Source: Streptomyces ficellus
GTDB lineage: Bacteria > Actinomycetota > Actinomycetes > Streptomycetales > Streptomycetaceae
Reading direction: 5' to 3'
NCBI RefSeq assembly: GCF_009739905.1
Contig: NZ_CP034279.1
Location: 5,890,001-5,954,000, forward strand
DNA length: 64,000 nt
Positions 32,329 to 40,293 of the stretch are shown one piece after another. Within the stretch, counting starts at the first letter, position 1. Each line of letters opens with the position of its first letter. The notes beneath the pieces were generated by a model. That model made no database searches. It was not told the DNA's origin and saw nothing but the letters and a program-made list of their open reading frames with translations. Position numbers and translations under genes: made by a program.

Positions 32329-33096
32329 ATGAGTACGACGGTCCAGGGCCAGGGCGTGGTCGTCACCGGCGCGGGCGGCGGCATCGGAGCCGCCCTCGCC
32401 CGCAGGTTCGCCGCGGAAGGGGCCCGCGTCGTCGTCAACGACATCGACCCCGACCGGACCAAGGCCATCGCCGACGAGACCGGTGCCACCGCCGTCCCCG
32501 GCGACGCCTCCGCCGTCGTCGAGGAGGCCCGCGACGCGCTCGGCGGCACCGTCGACGTCTACTGCGCCAACGCGGGCCTCGCCTCACCCGGCGACGCCTT
32601 CGCCGACGAGGGCGTCTGGGCCGCCGCCTGGGACGTCAACGTCATGGCCCACGTCCGCGCCGCCCGCGCCCTCCTGCCCGACTGGCTGGAGCGCGGCTCC
32701 GGGCGCTTCGTGTCCACCGTGTCCGCCGCCGGACTGCTCACCATGGTCGGCGCCGCGCCCTACAGCGTGTCCAAGCACGGCGCCTACGCCTTCGCCGAGT
32801 GGCTCTCCCTCACCTACCGCCACCGCGGCCTCAAGGTCCACGCCATCTGCCCCCAGGGCGTGCGCACCGACATGCTCACCGCCGCCGGATCGGCCGGTGA
32901 ACTCGTCCTCGCCCCCACCGCCATCGAACCCGAGGACGTCGCCGACGCGCTCTTCGAGGGCATCGAGGCCGACCGCTTCCTGATCCTGCCCCACCCCGAG
33001 GTCGCCGGCTACTACCGGGCCCGCGCGGGCGACCCCGAACGCTGGCTGGACAATATGAGCCACATCCAGCAGAAGTGGGAGGGCACCGGGCAGTGA
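32329..33096 (+). CDS. Short-chain dehydrogenase/reductase
   Basis: 255 aa classical SDR. NAD(P)-binding TGAGGGIGAA (about residues 13-22), CANAGLAS (about 81), catalytic Ser in TVSAAGLL and YSVSKHGAY with the Tyr-Lys pair (about 150-154), and PQGVRTDM. NDIDP after the second strand suggests NAD(H) rather than NADP(H). The ATG at 32329 follows GGAGAGG. Its stop overlaps the ligase start (GTGA), so the two are coupled. With the ligase, TetR and the co-regulated kinase / acyl-CoA dehydrogenase it fits a keto/hydroxyacyl-CoA pathway (LvaD-like position; inference). Confidence 0.93.
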   Translation: MSTTVQGQGVVVTGAGGGIGAALARRFAAEGARVVVNDIDPDRTKAIADETGATAVPGDASAVVEEARDALGGTVDVYCANAGLASPGDAFADEGVWAAAWDVNVMAHVRAARALLPDWLERGSGRFVSTVSAAGLLTMVGAAPYSVSKHGAYAFAEWLSLTYRHRGLKVHAICPQGVRTDMLTAAGSAGELVLAPTAIEPEDVADALFEGIEADRFLILPHPEVAGYYRARAGDPERWLDNMSHIQQKWEGTGQ

Positions 33097-34757
33097 ACCC
33101 GACGACCTCGATCTACGCGGCCAGACCGTGGCTCGCGCAGCTCAGCGACGCCCAGCGCGCCCCCATACGACCGGCCGCCACCCTGGTGCACGCCTTCCGC
33201 GCCGCCGTCGCCCGCGCCCCGGAACACCCCGCCCTCGCCTACTTCGACGGCCGGCTCACCTACCGGGAGACCGACGCGCTGTCCGACTCCGTCGCGGGAC
33301 ACCTCGCCGCCCGCGGCGTCGGCCGCGGCGACCGGGTCGCGCTGATGCTCCAGAACACCCCGCACTTCGTCATCGCCCTGCTCGGCGCGTGGAAGGCGGG
33401 CGCCACCGTCGTCCCGCTCAACCCCATGTACAAGTCCGCCGAAGCCGCCCACGTCCTCGCCGACTCCGGGGCGAGCGCGCTGATCTGCTCCGACCGCGCC
33501 TGGGAGGCCTACCTGCGCGACACGGCCGCCGGCACGCCCGTCCACGTCGTCCTCACCGCCTGCGAGAAGGACCTCCAGACGCGGAACGACCCGCGCGTCC
33601 TCGGCTTCGAACGGCTGCCCGTACCGGCCGACACCGACGACCTGGTCGCCGTCGCCCGGGCCGAGCTCCCGGCACCCCACTACGGCCGCGACCTCACCAC
33701 CACCGACGTGGCGCTGATCAGCTACACCTCCGGCACCAGCGGCACGCCCAAGGGCGCCATGAACACGCACCGCGGGATCATGTACAACGCCGAGCGGCAA
33801 CGCACCGGCCACCCCGTCGCCGAAGGCGCCGCCTACTTCGCCCTCGCCCCGCTCTTCCACATCACCGGCATGGTCTGCGAACTGGCCGCCTGCGTCGCCA
33901 ACGCGGGCACCCTCGTCCTCGCGTACCGCTTCGAGGCGGGAGTCGTCCTGGACGCCTTCGCCGAGCACCGCCCCGCCTACACCGTCGGCCCCTCCACCGC
34001 CTTCATGGCCCTGGCCGCCCACCCCGACGCCACCCCCGGGCACTTCGCGTCCTTCCGGGTGATCTCCTCCGGCGGCGCCCCCGTGCCCCCGGCGCTGGTC
34101 GAGCGGTTCCGCACCCGCTTCGGCCCGTACCTGCGCAACGGCTACGGCCTCACCGAGTGCACCGCCCCCTGCGCCTCCGTGCCCCCCGACCGGGAAGCCC
34201 CGGTCGACCCCGCCTCCGGCACCCTCTCCGTCGGCGTGCCCGGCCCCGAGACCGTCGTCCGGATCCTCGACGAACGCGGTGAGGAGGTGCCGTTCGGCGA
34301 GCAGGGCGAGATCGCGGTCCGCGGGCCCCAGGTCGTCCCCGGCTACTGGGGGCTGCCGGACGCCACCGCGGAGACGTTCCCCGACGGCGAGCTGCGCACC
34401 GGCGACATCGGCTTCATGGACCGGGACGGCTGGCTCTACGTCGTCGACCGCAAGAAGGACATGATCAACGCGTCCGGCTTCAAGGTGTGGCCGCGCGAGG
34501 TCGAGGACGTCCTCCACACCCATCCGGCGGTCCGCGAGGCGGCCGTGATCGGCGTCCCCGACGCCTACCGGGGCGAGACGGTCAAGGCCTACGTCAGCCT
34601 GCGGCCGGGCAGCACGGTCGCACCCGCCGAGCTCTCCTCCTACTGCGAGCAGCGGCTCGCGGCGTACAAATACCCCCGGGAGGTCGAGGTCCTGCCGGAG
34701 CTGCCGAAGACCACCAGTGGGAAGATCCTCAGGCGGGAACTGCGTTACCCCACGTAG
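33093..34757 (+). CDS. Acyl-CoA synthetase / AMP-dependent ligase (class I adenylate-forming)
   Basis: 554 aa. The AMP motif is SYTSGTSGTPKGAMNTH (about residues 210-226); then GYGLTECTAP (A5), GELRTGDIGFMDRDGWLYVV (A7) and DRKKDMINASGFKVWPREVE (A8), and the catalytic lysine in KTTSGKILRREL near the C-terminus. It activates a carboxylic acid to its CoA thioester via an acyl-adenylate. The GTG start overlaps the SDR stop and has GGGAGG upstream. It precedes the TetR gene by 42 bp. The acid used is unknown; long-chain and short branched acids are both possible. Confidence 0.94.
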   Translation: MNPTTSIYAARPWLAQLSDAQRAPIRPAATLVHAFRAAVARAPEHPALAYFDGRLTYRETDALSDSVAGHLAARGVGRGDRVALMLQNTPHFVIALLGAWKAGATVVPLNPMYKSAEAAHVLADSGASALICSDRAWEAYLRDTAAGTPVHVVLTACEKDLQTRNDPRVLGFERLPVPADTDDLVAVARAELPAPHYGRDLTTTDVALISYTSGTSGTPKGAMNTHRGIMYNAERQRTGHPVAEGAAYFALAPLFHITGMVCELAACVANAGTLVLAYRFEAGVVLDAFAEHRPAYTVGPSTAFMALAAHPDATPGHFASFRVISSGGAPVPPALVERFRTRFGPYLRNGYGLTECTAPCASVPPDREAPVDPASGTLSVGVPGPETVVRILDERGEEVPFGEQGEIAVRGPQVVPGYWGLPDATAETFPDGELRTGDIGFMDRDGWLYVVDRKKDMINASGFKVWPREVEDVLHTHPAVREAAVIGVPDAYRGETVKAYVSLRPGSTVAPAELSSYCEQRLAAYKYPREVEVLPELPKTTSGKILRRELRYPT

Positions 34758-34799
34758 ATGACGGCGACACCCACGAGTACCGGAGAAAGGTGGCGGCAC

Positions 34800-35393
34800 A
34801 TGGCCAGGACGACGGACGGGAACGGCACCCCCGTCCCCCAGAGGCTGCTGGCCACCGCCACCCGGCTCTTCGCCGAACAGGGCTACGACCGCACCTCCGT
34901 CCAGGAGATCGTCGAGCGGGCCGGGGTCACCAAGGGGGCCCTCTACCACTACTTCGGCTCCAAGGAGGACCTGCTCCAGGAGGTGTACGCGCGCGTGCTC
35001 CGGCTCCAGCAGGAGCGGCTGGACGCCTTCGCCCAGGCGGACGCCCCCGTGGATCAGCGGCTGCGCGACGCCGCCGCGGACGTGGTCGTCACCACCATCG
35101 ACAACCTCGACGACGCGGCGATCTTCTTCCGCTCGATGCACCACCTGAGCCCGGAGAAGAACAAGCAGGTCCGGTCCGAACGGCGCCGCTACCACGAGCG
35201 GTTCCGCGCCCTCATCGAGGAGGGCCAGGACGCGGGCGTCTTCTCCACCGCCACCCCCGCGGACCTGGTGGTGGACTACCACTTCGGGTCGGTCCACCAC
35301 CTGTCCACCTGGTACCGCCCCGACGGGCCGCTCAGCCCCCAGCAGGTGGCCGACCACCTGGCCGACCTGCTGCTGAGGGCGTTGCGGCCCTGA
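34800..35393 (+). CDS. TetR-family regulator, probable regulator of two acyl-CoA operons
   Basis: 197 aa. Helix-turn-helix (QRLLATATRLFAEQGYDRTS, VQEIVERAGVTKGALYHYFG; residues about 13-52) and a C-terminal domain of the KstR2-like type with FFRSMHHLSPEKNKQVRSER and DYHFGSVHHLSTWYRP. The ATG at 34800 follows GGAGAAAGGTGG and is preferred over the ATG at 34758, which sits directly behind the ligase stop. It is the third gene of the SDR-ligase operon. The identical boxes at 32266 and 39759 make this protein the best candidate to control both operons with an acyl-CoA ligand. Confidence 0.9.
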   Translation: MARTTDGNGTPVPQRLLATATRLFAEQGYDRTSVQEIVERAGVTKGALYHYFGSKEDLLQEVYARVLRLQQERLDAFAQADAPVDQRLRDAAADVVVTTIDNLDDAAIFFRSMHHLSPEKNKQVRSERRRYHERFRALIEEGQDAGVFSTATPADLVVDYHFGSVHHLSTWYRPDGPLSPQQVADHLADLLLRALRP

Positions 35394-35408
35394 CGGGCGT
35401 TCAGCTCA

Positions 35409-37193
35409 CTAGTTGGCGTCCACCAGCTCGTGCGGCGGTACGGTCACCGTCCGCGCGCCCTTCTTGCCGCCGAGGACGATCTTCCGCAGCGCGCTGTTGT
35501 TGGTGAGGTCGGTCTCCTTGAGGCGCTTCTCCGGGTTGGCCAGCACCTGGATGTAGTAGGTGCCGTTCGGCAGCGAGGTGATGTCGAACGACTGGCCCGG
35601 CAGGTCCTGGGTGTAGGTGTCGCCGGACCCGACGTCCAGGACCTCACGGACCGAGATCGAGTTCTGCTGACCGCACGCCGTGGACAGGTCCGTGTTGAAC
35701 GGGTGCCAGTTGGCGTTCTTCACCGTGTAGTCGACCGCGTCGGTGTTGGCCAGGCAGAAGGCCTCCTTGCCGCTGCGCACGGCCTCCTTCTGGTCGGCCT
35801 TGAGCAGCCGGTAGCTGGCGAAGTCGGTGAAGTGCCAGTGCTCGTGGCCGGGGCGGGGGTCCCACTCCATGGTGCCGGTCGGGGTGTAGCCGACCTGCTT
35901 GCCCTTCGCGTCGTAGAAGTACTGGTAGGCGTCCATCAGCTCCTTGCCGGGCGACCGGAAGCCGTCGACGACCAGCTGGGCGGGGCCCGCGTTCCACACG
36001 TTGGCGCTGAAGGCGAGGAAGTCCTTGCCCTTGTCGGGGCCCTCCGTGGCGGGTTCGCTGATGGTGATGCCGTACGCGGGCAGCGACCGCAGGTCGGGCT
36101 TGGGCACGTTTGGCACCGCCGCCTTGCCCGTCGGCCGCTTCGCGGCGGGCTTCACCGCGGGCGCCTTGCGCGAGCCGTCGGTCTGGCCGCCGCCGTCGCC
36201 CATGCGCGCGGCGCCCGCCTTCAGGCCCTGCCTCTTCACCGCCCACGGGACGGCGGGCGGCGCCGGCACCAGGGGCCCGTGGCCCACGTTGTACGAGGGA
36301 CCCGCACCGCTCGTCGGGGCGGCGGGAGCGGCCGGGGCCACCGCGCCGTGCCGGGCGTGCCCCGCGGCGGCGCCGTGACCCGCGGCGGCGCCGTGCCCCG
36401 CGGCGGCGCCGTGCCCCGCGGCCGCGCCGTGACCCGCGTGCCCGGCCTTCTTCGCGTCGTGCCGCGCACCGGGCGCCGCACCGGCACCGCCCTCCGAGCT
36501 GATCTCGCGCACCGTCACCTTGACCGACTGCGGCTTGTCCGCGACGCCGAACAGGTCGCGGTAGCGCTTCGCCACGGACACCTTGGCCGTGTACTGCCCG
36601 GCCGGCAGGACGACCGGCTCGGAGTACGCGCCCGAGTAGGTGTTGGCCGCCCAGCCCTTCTCCACGCCCCACACGGAACCGAGCGTGAAGGGGTTGGTGG
36701 GACAGCTCTCGGGATACTTCGAGGTGGCCGGCGCGTCGGGGCGCACCCGGCCGGACGCGTTGTTGGGGCAGAAGTCCTCGGTGCGCTTGAGGACCGTCTT
36801 GCCGGCCGCGTCGGTGACGGCGATCTCGATGAAGCCCGGCAGACCCTGGAAGTCCTTCACCAGGCCCTTGGGGAGGGCCTTCGCCCGGGTCTTGCCGCCC
36901 TCGTGGACGATCTGCGTCACGACGACCGGGTCCTTGTAGGACTTGCGGGTCACCTTCAGTTCCAGCGGGGCGTTCTCGGCGGTGAGGTACGTACCGAGGT
37001 CGAGGTAGACGCCGGGCTGTTCCTGGTACGAGTCGAGCGTCACCGACTTCGCGGCGGCGATCAGGCTGAACTGCGGTGTGGCGGGGGCTGCTTCGCCGTC
37101 GGGCGCGGCGGCGACGATACCGGCGGTCACGGCGACGGCCGCTGCTCCGGCGATCACCGAACGCCCGAGACGGGCCTGGTGGGATCTGGTCAT
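35409..37193 (-). CDS. Secreted lysyl oxidase-like protein with His-rich repeat linker
   Basis: 594 aa. A signal peptide (SVIAGAAAVAVTAGIVAAAP, residues about 12-31) is followed by an N-terminal beta-rich domain, a low-complexity linker with GHGAAA repeated four times (residues about 255-285), a Pro/Lys-rich stretch, and a C-terminal lysyl oxidase domain (about 390-590). In that domain RPGHEHWHFTDFASYRLL carries the HXHXH copper site and WHPFNTDLSTACGQQNSISV follows; the fold ends with a CARDB-like NGTYYIQVLANPEKR segment. Lysyl oxidases oxidise lysine side chains with Cu and a tyrosine-derived quinone. ATG 37193 gives the signal peptide. The extracellular target is unknown. Confidence 0.85.
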   Translation of the reverse strand: MTRSHQARLGRSVIAGAAAVAVTAGIVAAAPDGEAAPATPQFSLIAAAKSVTLDSYQEQPGVYLDLGTYLTAENAPLELKVTRKSYKDPVVVTQIVHEGGKTRAKALPKGLVKDFQGLPGFIEIAVTDAAGKTVLKRTEDFCPNNASGRVRPDAPATSKYPESCPTNPFTLGSVWGVEKGWAANTYSGAYSEPVVLPAGQYTAKVSVAKRYRDLFGVADKPQSVKVTVREISSEGGAGAAPGARHDAKKAGHAGHGAAAGHGAAAGHGAAAGHGAAAGHARHGAVAPAAPAAPTSGAGPSYNVGHGPLVPAPPAVPWAVKRQGLKAGAARMGDGGGQTDGSRKAPAVKPAAKRPTGKAAVPNVPKPDLRSLPAYGITISEPATEGPDKGKDFLAFSANVWNAGPAQLVVDGFRSPGKELMDAYQYFYDAKGKQVGYTPTGTMEWDPRPGHEHWHFTDFASYRLLKADQKEAVRSGKEAFCLANTDAVDYTVKNANWHPFNTDLSTACGQQNSISVREVLDVGSGDTYTQDLPGQSFDITSLPNGTYYIQVLANPEKRLKETDLTNNSALRKIVLGGKKGARTVTVPPHELVDAN

Positions 37194-37411
37194 CGTTCCT
37201 CGTTCTGCGAGTGCCTGTCGGGACGGCGGAGGACGGCCGGCGCGGTGGTCGTGTCGCGCGGCCTTCTCCGGTCCGTGAGAGTCGACGGTCGGCACCGTGG
37301 GTTGTCTGCGACGCGGTGAGTCGTGGATCCTTGACCGAAACTAGGCCCCTCGCACAGGATCCCGCCGACTTAGTGCCGTTCTCGCCGGACAAGCCGCCCA
37401 CATGTGGTAAA

Positions 37412-37442
37412 AGCCCGGGACCGCGACGTGCGGACCCGGGCT
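37412..37442 (-). terminator. Intrinsic terminator of the kinase / acyl-CoA dehydrogenase operon
   Basis: On the minus strand AGCCCGGGTCCGC and GCGGTCCCGGGCT form a 13-bp stem with one mismatch and a 5-base loop, followed by TTTTACC. It lies 20 bp after the acyl-CoA dehydrogenase stop. It is one of few hairpins here with a U-run. Confidence 0.8.
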
Positions 37443-37461
37443 CCCTCCACCACCGTGACGC

Positions 37462-38676
37462 TCAGAGGTACCGCTTCAGCTCCCGCCGCGCCAGCGACCG
37501 CTGGTGCACCTCGTCCGGCCCGTCCGCCAGCATCAGCGTCCGCGCCCCCGCCCACAGTTCGGCGAGCGGGAAGTCCTGGCTGACCCCGCCCGCACCGTGC
37601 AGCTGCACCGCGCGGTCGATGATGTCCACCACCGCGCGCGGCGTCGCGATCTTGATGGCCTGGATCTCGGTGTGCGCGCCCCGGTTGCCGACGGTGTCCA
37701 TCAGCCAGGCGGTCTTGAGGACCAGCAGCCGCAGCTGTTCCACCGTCACCCGGGCGTCCGCGATCCACGCCTGCACCTGCCCCTGCGCGGCCAGCGGCTT
37801 GCCGAAGGCCGTACGGGACACCGCCCGGCGGCACATCAGCTCGATCGCCCGCTCCGCCATGCCGATCAGCCGCATGCAGTGGTGGATCCGGCCGGGCCCG
37901 AGCCGGGCCTGGGCGATGGCGAACCCGCCGCCCTCCTCGCCGATCAGGTTCGACGCCGGGACGCGGACGTCCTCGAAGACGACTTCCGCGTGCCCGCCGT
38001 GGGAGTGGTCCTCGTACCCGTACACCTGCATGGCGCGCCGGACGTGCACACCGGGGGTGTCGCGGGGCACCAGGAGCATCGACTGCTGGCGGCGGATGTC
38101 CTCGCCGTCCGGGTCGGTCTTGCCCATCACGATGAAGATCCGGCAGTCCGGGTTCATCGCCCCGGAGATGTACCACTTGCGGCCGTTGACGACGTAGTCG
38201 TCACCGTCGCGCCGGATGCGGGTCTCGATGTTGGTGGCGTCCGACGAGGCGACGTCCGGCTCGGTCATCGCGAAGGCGGAGCGGATCTCCCCGGCGAGCA
38301 GCGGGCGGAGCCACCGCTCCCGCTGCCGCGCGTCGCCGAACTGGGCCAGCACCTCCATGTTGCCGGTGTCCGGGGCGGCGCAGTTCAGCGCGGTGGGCGC
38401 CAGGTGCGGCGACCGGCCGGTGATCTCCGCCAGCGGCGCGTACTGGAGGTTGGTCAGGCCCGCGCCGTGCTCGTCGTCCGGCAGGAAGAGGTTCCACAGG
38501 CCCTGCCTGCGCGCCTCGGCCTTGAGGTCCTCGACCACCGCCGGGGTGTCCCACGGCGAGGCGAGCTTGGCGCGCTGTTCGTGCGCGACCTCCTCCGCCG
38601 GGTACACGAACTCGTCCATGAAGGTGAGGAGCCTGGCCCGCAGTTCCTCGGTGCGCGCGTCGAATGCGAAGTCCAT
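37462..38676 (-). CDS. Acyl-CoA dehydrogenase, ACAD10/ACAD11-like (LvaC-like)
   Basis: 404 aa. Motifs are FAMTEPDVASSDATNIETRI (FAD/substrate loop), YVVNGRKWYISGAMNPDCRI, SRTAFGKPLAAQGQVQAWIA and HGAGGVSQDFPLAELWAGAR. In place of the common YEG loop it reads LADGPDEVHQRSLARREL, as in the ACAD domain of mammalian ACAD10/11 and bacterial LvaC. It starts 9 bp after the phosphotransferase-like kinase, reproducing as two genes the kinase-ACAD fusion of ACAD10/11. Those enzymes process phosphorylated 4-hydroxyacyl-CoA to enoyl-CoA (established for LvaA/LvaC and ACAD10/11); the same reaction here is inferred from gene pairing. Confidence 0.9.
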   Translation of the reverse strand: MDFAFDARTEELRARLLTFMDEFVYPAEEVAHEQRAKLASPWDTPAVVEDLKAEARRQGLWNLFLPDDEHGAGLTNLQYAPLAEITGRSPHLAPTALNCAAPDTGNMEVLAQFGDARQRERWLRPLLAGEIRSAFAMTEPDVASSDATNIETRIRRDGDDYVVNGRKWYISGAMNPDCRIFIVMGKTDPDGEDIRRQQSMLLVPRDTPGVHVRRAMQVYGYEDHSHGGHAEVVFEDVRVPASNLIGEEGGGFAIAQARLGPGRIHHCMRLIGMAERAIELMCRRAVSRTAFGKPLAAQGQVQAWIADARVTVEQLRLLVLKTAWLMDTVGNRGAHTEIQAIKIATPRAVVDIIDRAVQLHGAGGVSQDFPLAELWAGARTLMLADGPDEVHQRSLARRELKRYL

Positions 38677-38685
38677 GGGTGCCGG

Positions 38686-39708
38686 TCAGCCTTCCTGGAG
38701 GGTGGTGAGGCCGTGCTCGATGAAGACGGGGACGAGTTCGCCGATCCGGTCGAAGCCGGCGCCGACGGTCTGCCCGAGGGTGTAGCGGTAGTGGATGCCC
38801 TCCAGGATCACGGCGAGCTTGAACCAGGCGAACGCCGTGTACCAGGAGATGGCCGAGGTGTCGCGGCCGGACCGGGCGGCGTAGCGCTCGACCAGTTCGG
38901 CGGGCGACGGGTGGCCGGGGGCCGCCGCGGTGGTGGAGACGGGGGAGTGCGGCAGGTCCAGCCGGACGCTGTACATGGCCAGCAGGCCCAGGTCCGTGAG
39001 CGGGTCGCCGAGCGTGGACATCTCCCAGTCCAGTACGGCGTTGACCTTGTCGTCCTCGCCGAGCAGGGCGTTGTCCAGGCGGTAGTCGCCGTGGACGACC
39101 GTGGGGGCGCCGGACAGCGGCAGTTCGCGGCCGAGTGCGGCGTGCAGCTCGTCGATCCCGGCCAGTTCGCGGCTGCGCGAGGCGTCCAGCTGCTTGCCCC
39201 AGCGCCGCAACTGCCGGTCCAGGAAGCCGTCGGGGCGCCCGAAGTCGCCGAGCCCCACCGCGCCGGGGTCCACGGCGTGCAGGTCGACCAGCGTGTCGAC
39301 CAGGCCCAGCACGGCGGCGCGGGTGCGCTCGGGGCCGAGCGGGGCGAGCTGGGCGGCGGTGCGGTAGGGCGTGCCGGGCACGAACTCCATGACGTAGAAC
39401 GGGGCGCCGAGGACCTCCTCGTCCTCGCACAGCACCAGCGGCTCCGGGACCGGCACCGCCGTCGGGTGCAGGGCGCTGATCACCCGGTGCTCGCGCCGCA
39501 TGTCGTGGGCGGTGGCCAGGACGTGGCCGAGCGGCGGGCGGCGCACGACCCACTGGCCGGTGCCGTCGGTGACGACGTACGTCAGGTTCGACCGGCCGCC
39601 CTCGACGAGGCGGGCGCTGAGCGGTCCGCTCACCAGGCCGGGCCGCTCGCGGTCCAGGAAGCCGCGCAGCCGCTCGGGATCGAGACCTGGTGGGGGAGCT
39701 GAGCTCAT
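38686..39708 (-). CDS. APH-fold phosphotransferase, ACAD10/11 kinase-domain (LvaA) like
   Basis: 340 aa. Kinase motifs: FYVMEFVPGTPYRT (hinge), catalytic loop TVVHGDYRLDNALLGED with HGDxxxxN (about residues 205-220) and the metal-binding Asp in AVLDWEMSTLGDPLTDLGLL (about 227). The N-lobe LSARLVEGGRSNLTYVVTD is typical of the group once annotated as aminoglycoside phosphotransferase-like. The partner downstream is an ACAD11-type dehydrogenase, so it most likely phosphorylates the 4-hydroxyl of an acyl-CoA and is not an antibiotic-resistance gene. The start ATG 39708 follows GGAGGTG. The TetR-type box 50 bases upstream is shared with the SDR-ligase operon. Confidence 0.88.
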   Translation of the reverse strand: MSSAPPPGLDPERLRGFLDRERPGLVSGPLSARLVEGGRSNLTYVVTDGTGQWVVRRPPLGHVLATAHDMRREHRVISALHPTAVPVPEPLVLCEDEEVLGAPFYVMEFVPGTPYRTAAQLAPLGPERTRAAVLGLVDTLVDLHAVDPGAVGLGDFGRPDGFLDRQLRRWGKQLDASRSRELAGIDELHAALGRELPLSGAPTVVHGDYRLDNALLGEDDKVNAVLDWEMSTLGDPLTDLGLLAMYSVRLDLPHSPVSTTAAAPGHPSPAELVERYAARSGRDTSAISWYTAFAWFKLAVILEGIHYRYTLGQTVGAGFDRIGELVPVFIEHGLTTLQEG

Positions 39709-39754
39709 CGTTCGCACCTCCGGTGACGGGAAGAACAGTGGTGTACGCAGCATG

Positions 39755-39772
39755 ACCGACCAGTCGGTATGT
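39755..39772 (-). promoter_or_regulatory. TetR-type box ACATACCGACTGGTCGGT before the kinase / acyl-CoA dehydrogenase operon
   Basis: Core ACCGAC-ca-GTCGGT is a perfect 6-bp inverted repeat. On the minus strand its first 14 bases are identical to those of the SDR operon box (32266-32279). The box and the start codon are 50 bases apart. It probably overlaps the promoter. Confidence 0.78.
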
Positions 39773-39880
39773 CGTCCAGGGCCACGCCCCGTCCGGTGCG
39801 TAAACCGGCGGTTCCTCACACGTCACCGGGACCCGTTCGTGGACAAAGCGCACGAATGGGTCCCGGTGTGGGGTCGCTGT

Positions 39881-40177
39881 CTAGTGGTCGTCCCAGTGGC
39901 CGTCGTGCGCCGCGTGCCGGTGTCCCTCGTGCACGTAGTCGACGTGGTCGCCGTGCGCGACGGCCGGGTGCCCGCAGCCGTCGCCGTGCTCGTGCGCGTG
40001 GCCGCTGTGGGCGACGTGCTCGCCCGGCTCGCACTCGTCCCAGTGCCCGGAGTGCTCCCGGTGCAGGTGCCCGTCGTGGACGTAGTCGAGGTGGTCGTGG
40101 TGGACCACGGACCGATGCCCGCAGGCCGGGCCGTGGCGGTGGTCGTGCGTGGAGTGTTCCTGGTGGAGGACGGTCAT
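39881..40177 (-). CDS. Small histidine-rich protein with an internal duplication, probable metal binder
   Basis: 98 aa, about one quarter histidine. Two homologous halves repeat the pattern CGHxxVxHxDHxDYVHxGHxHxxHxGHWDE (first copy about residues 18-48, second about 66-98), joined by CEPGEHVAHSGHAHEHGDG. There is no signal peptide or membrane segment. It probably buffers zinc, nickel or copper in the cytoplasm. The ATG at 40177 has GGAGG six bases upstream, so it is preferred over the start at 40231. Similar proteins are widespread in Streptomyces and sometimes mislabelled zinc transporter permease. No Zur-type operator was recognised upstream. Confidence 0.8.
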   Translation of the reverse strand: MTVLHQEHSTHDHRHGPACGHRSVVHHDHLDYVHDGHLHREHSGHWDECEPGEHVAHSGHAHEHGDGCGHPAVAHGDHVDYVHEGHRHAAHDGHWDDH

Positions 40178-40293
40178 CGGGGCCTCCGGCGTGGGCGGCT
40201 GCGGGACTTTCAGGCTAGTCCTTTTTGTCACCCTTCTGCTGGAATCCTCCCTCCCGGCTTGCGGCCGGAGGGAACGCGCCGGAGGGTCGGACC

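Noticed and set aside
38686..39708. Aminoglycoside resistance phosphotransferase
   Set aside because: The APH fold is present, but the downstream ACAD10/11-type dehydrogenase and the absence of an aminoglycoside cluster point to an acyl-CoA kinase.
16842..39708. Secondary-metabolite gene cluster suggested by ligase, SDR, dehydrogenases and TetR genes
   Set aside because: No PKS, NRPS, terpene synthase, tailoring or RiPP genes are present; the enzymes fit catabolism.
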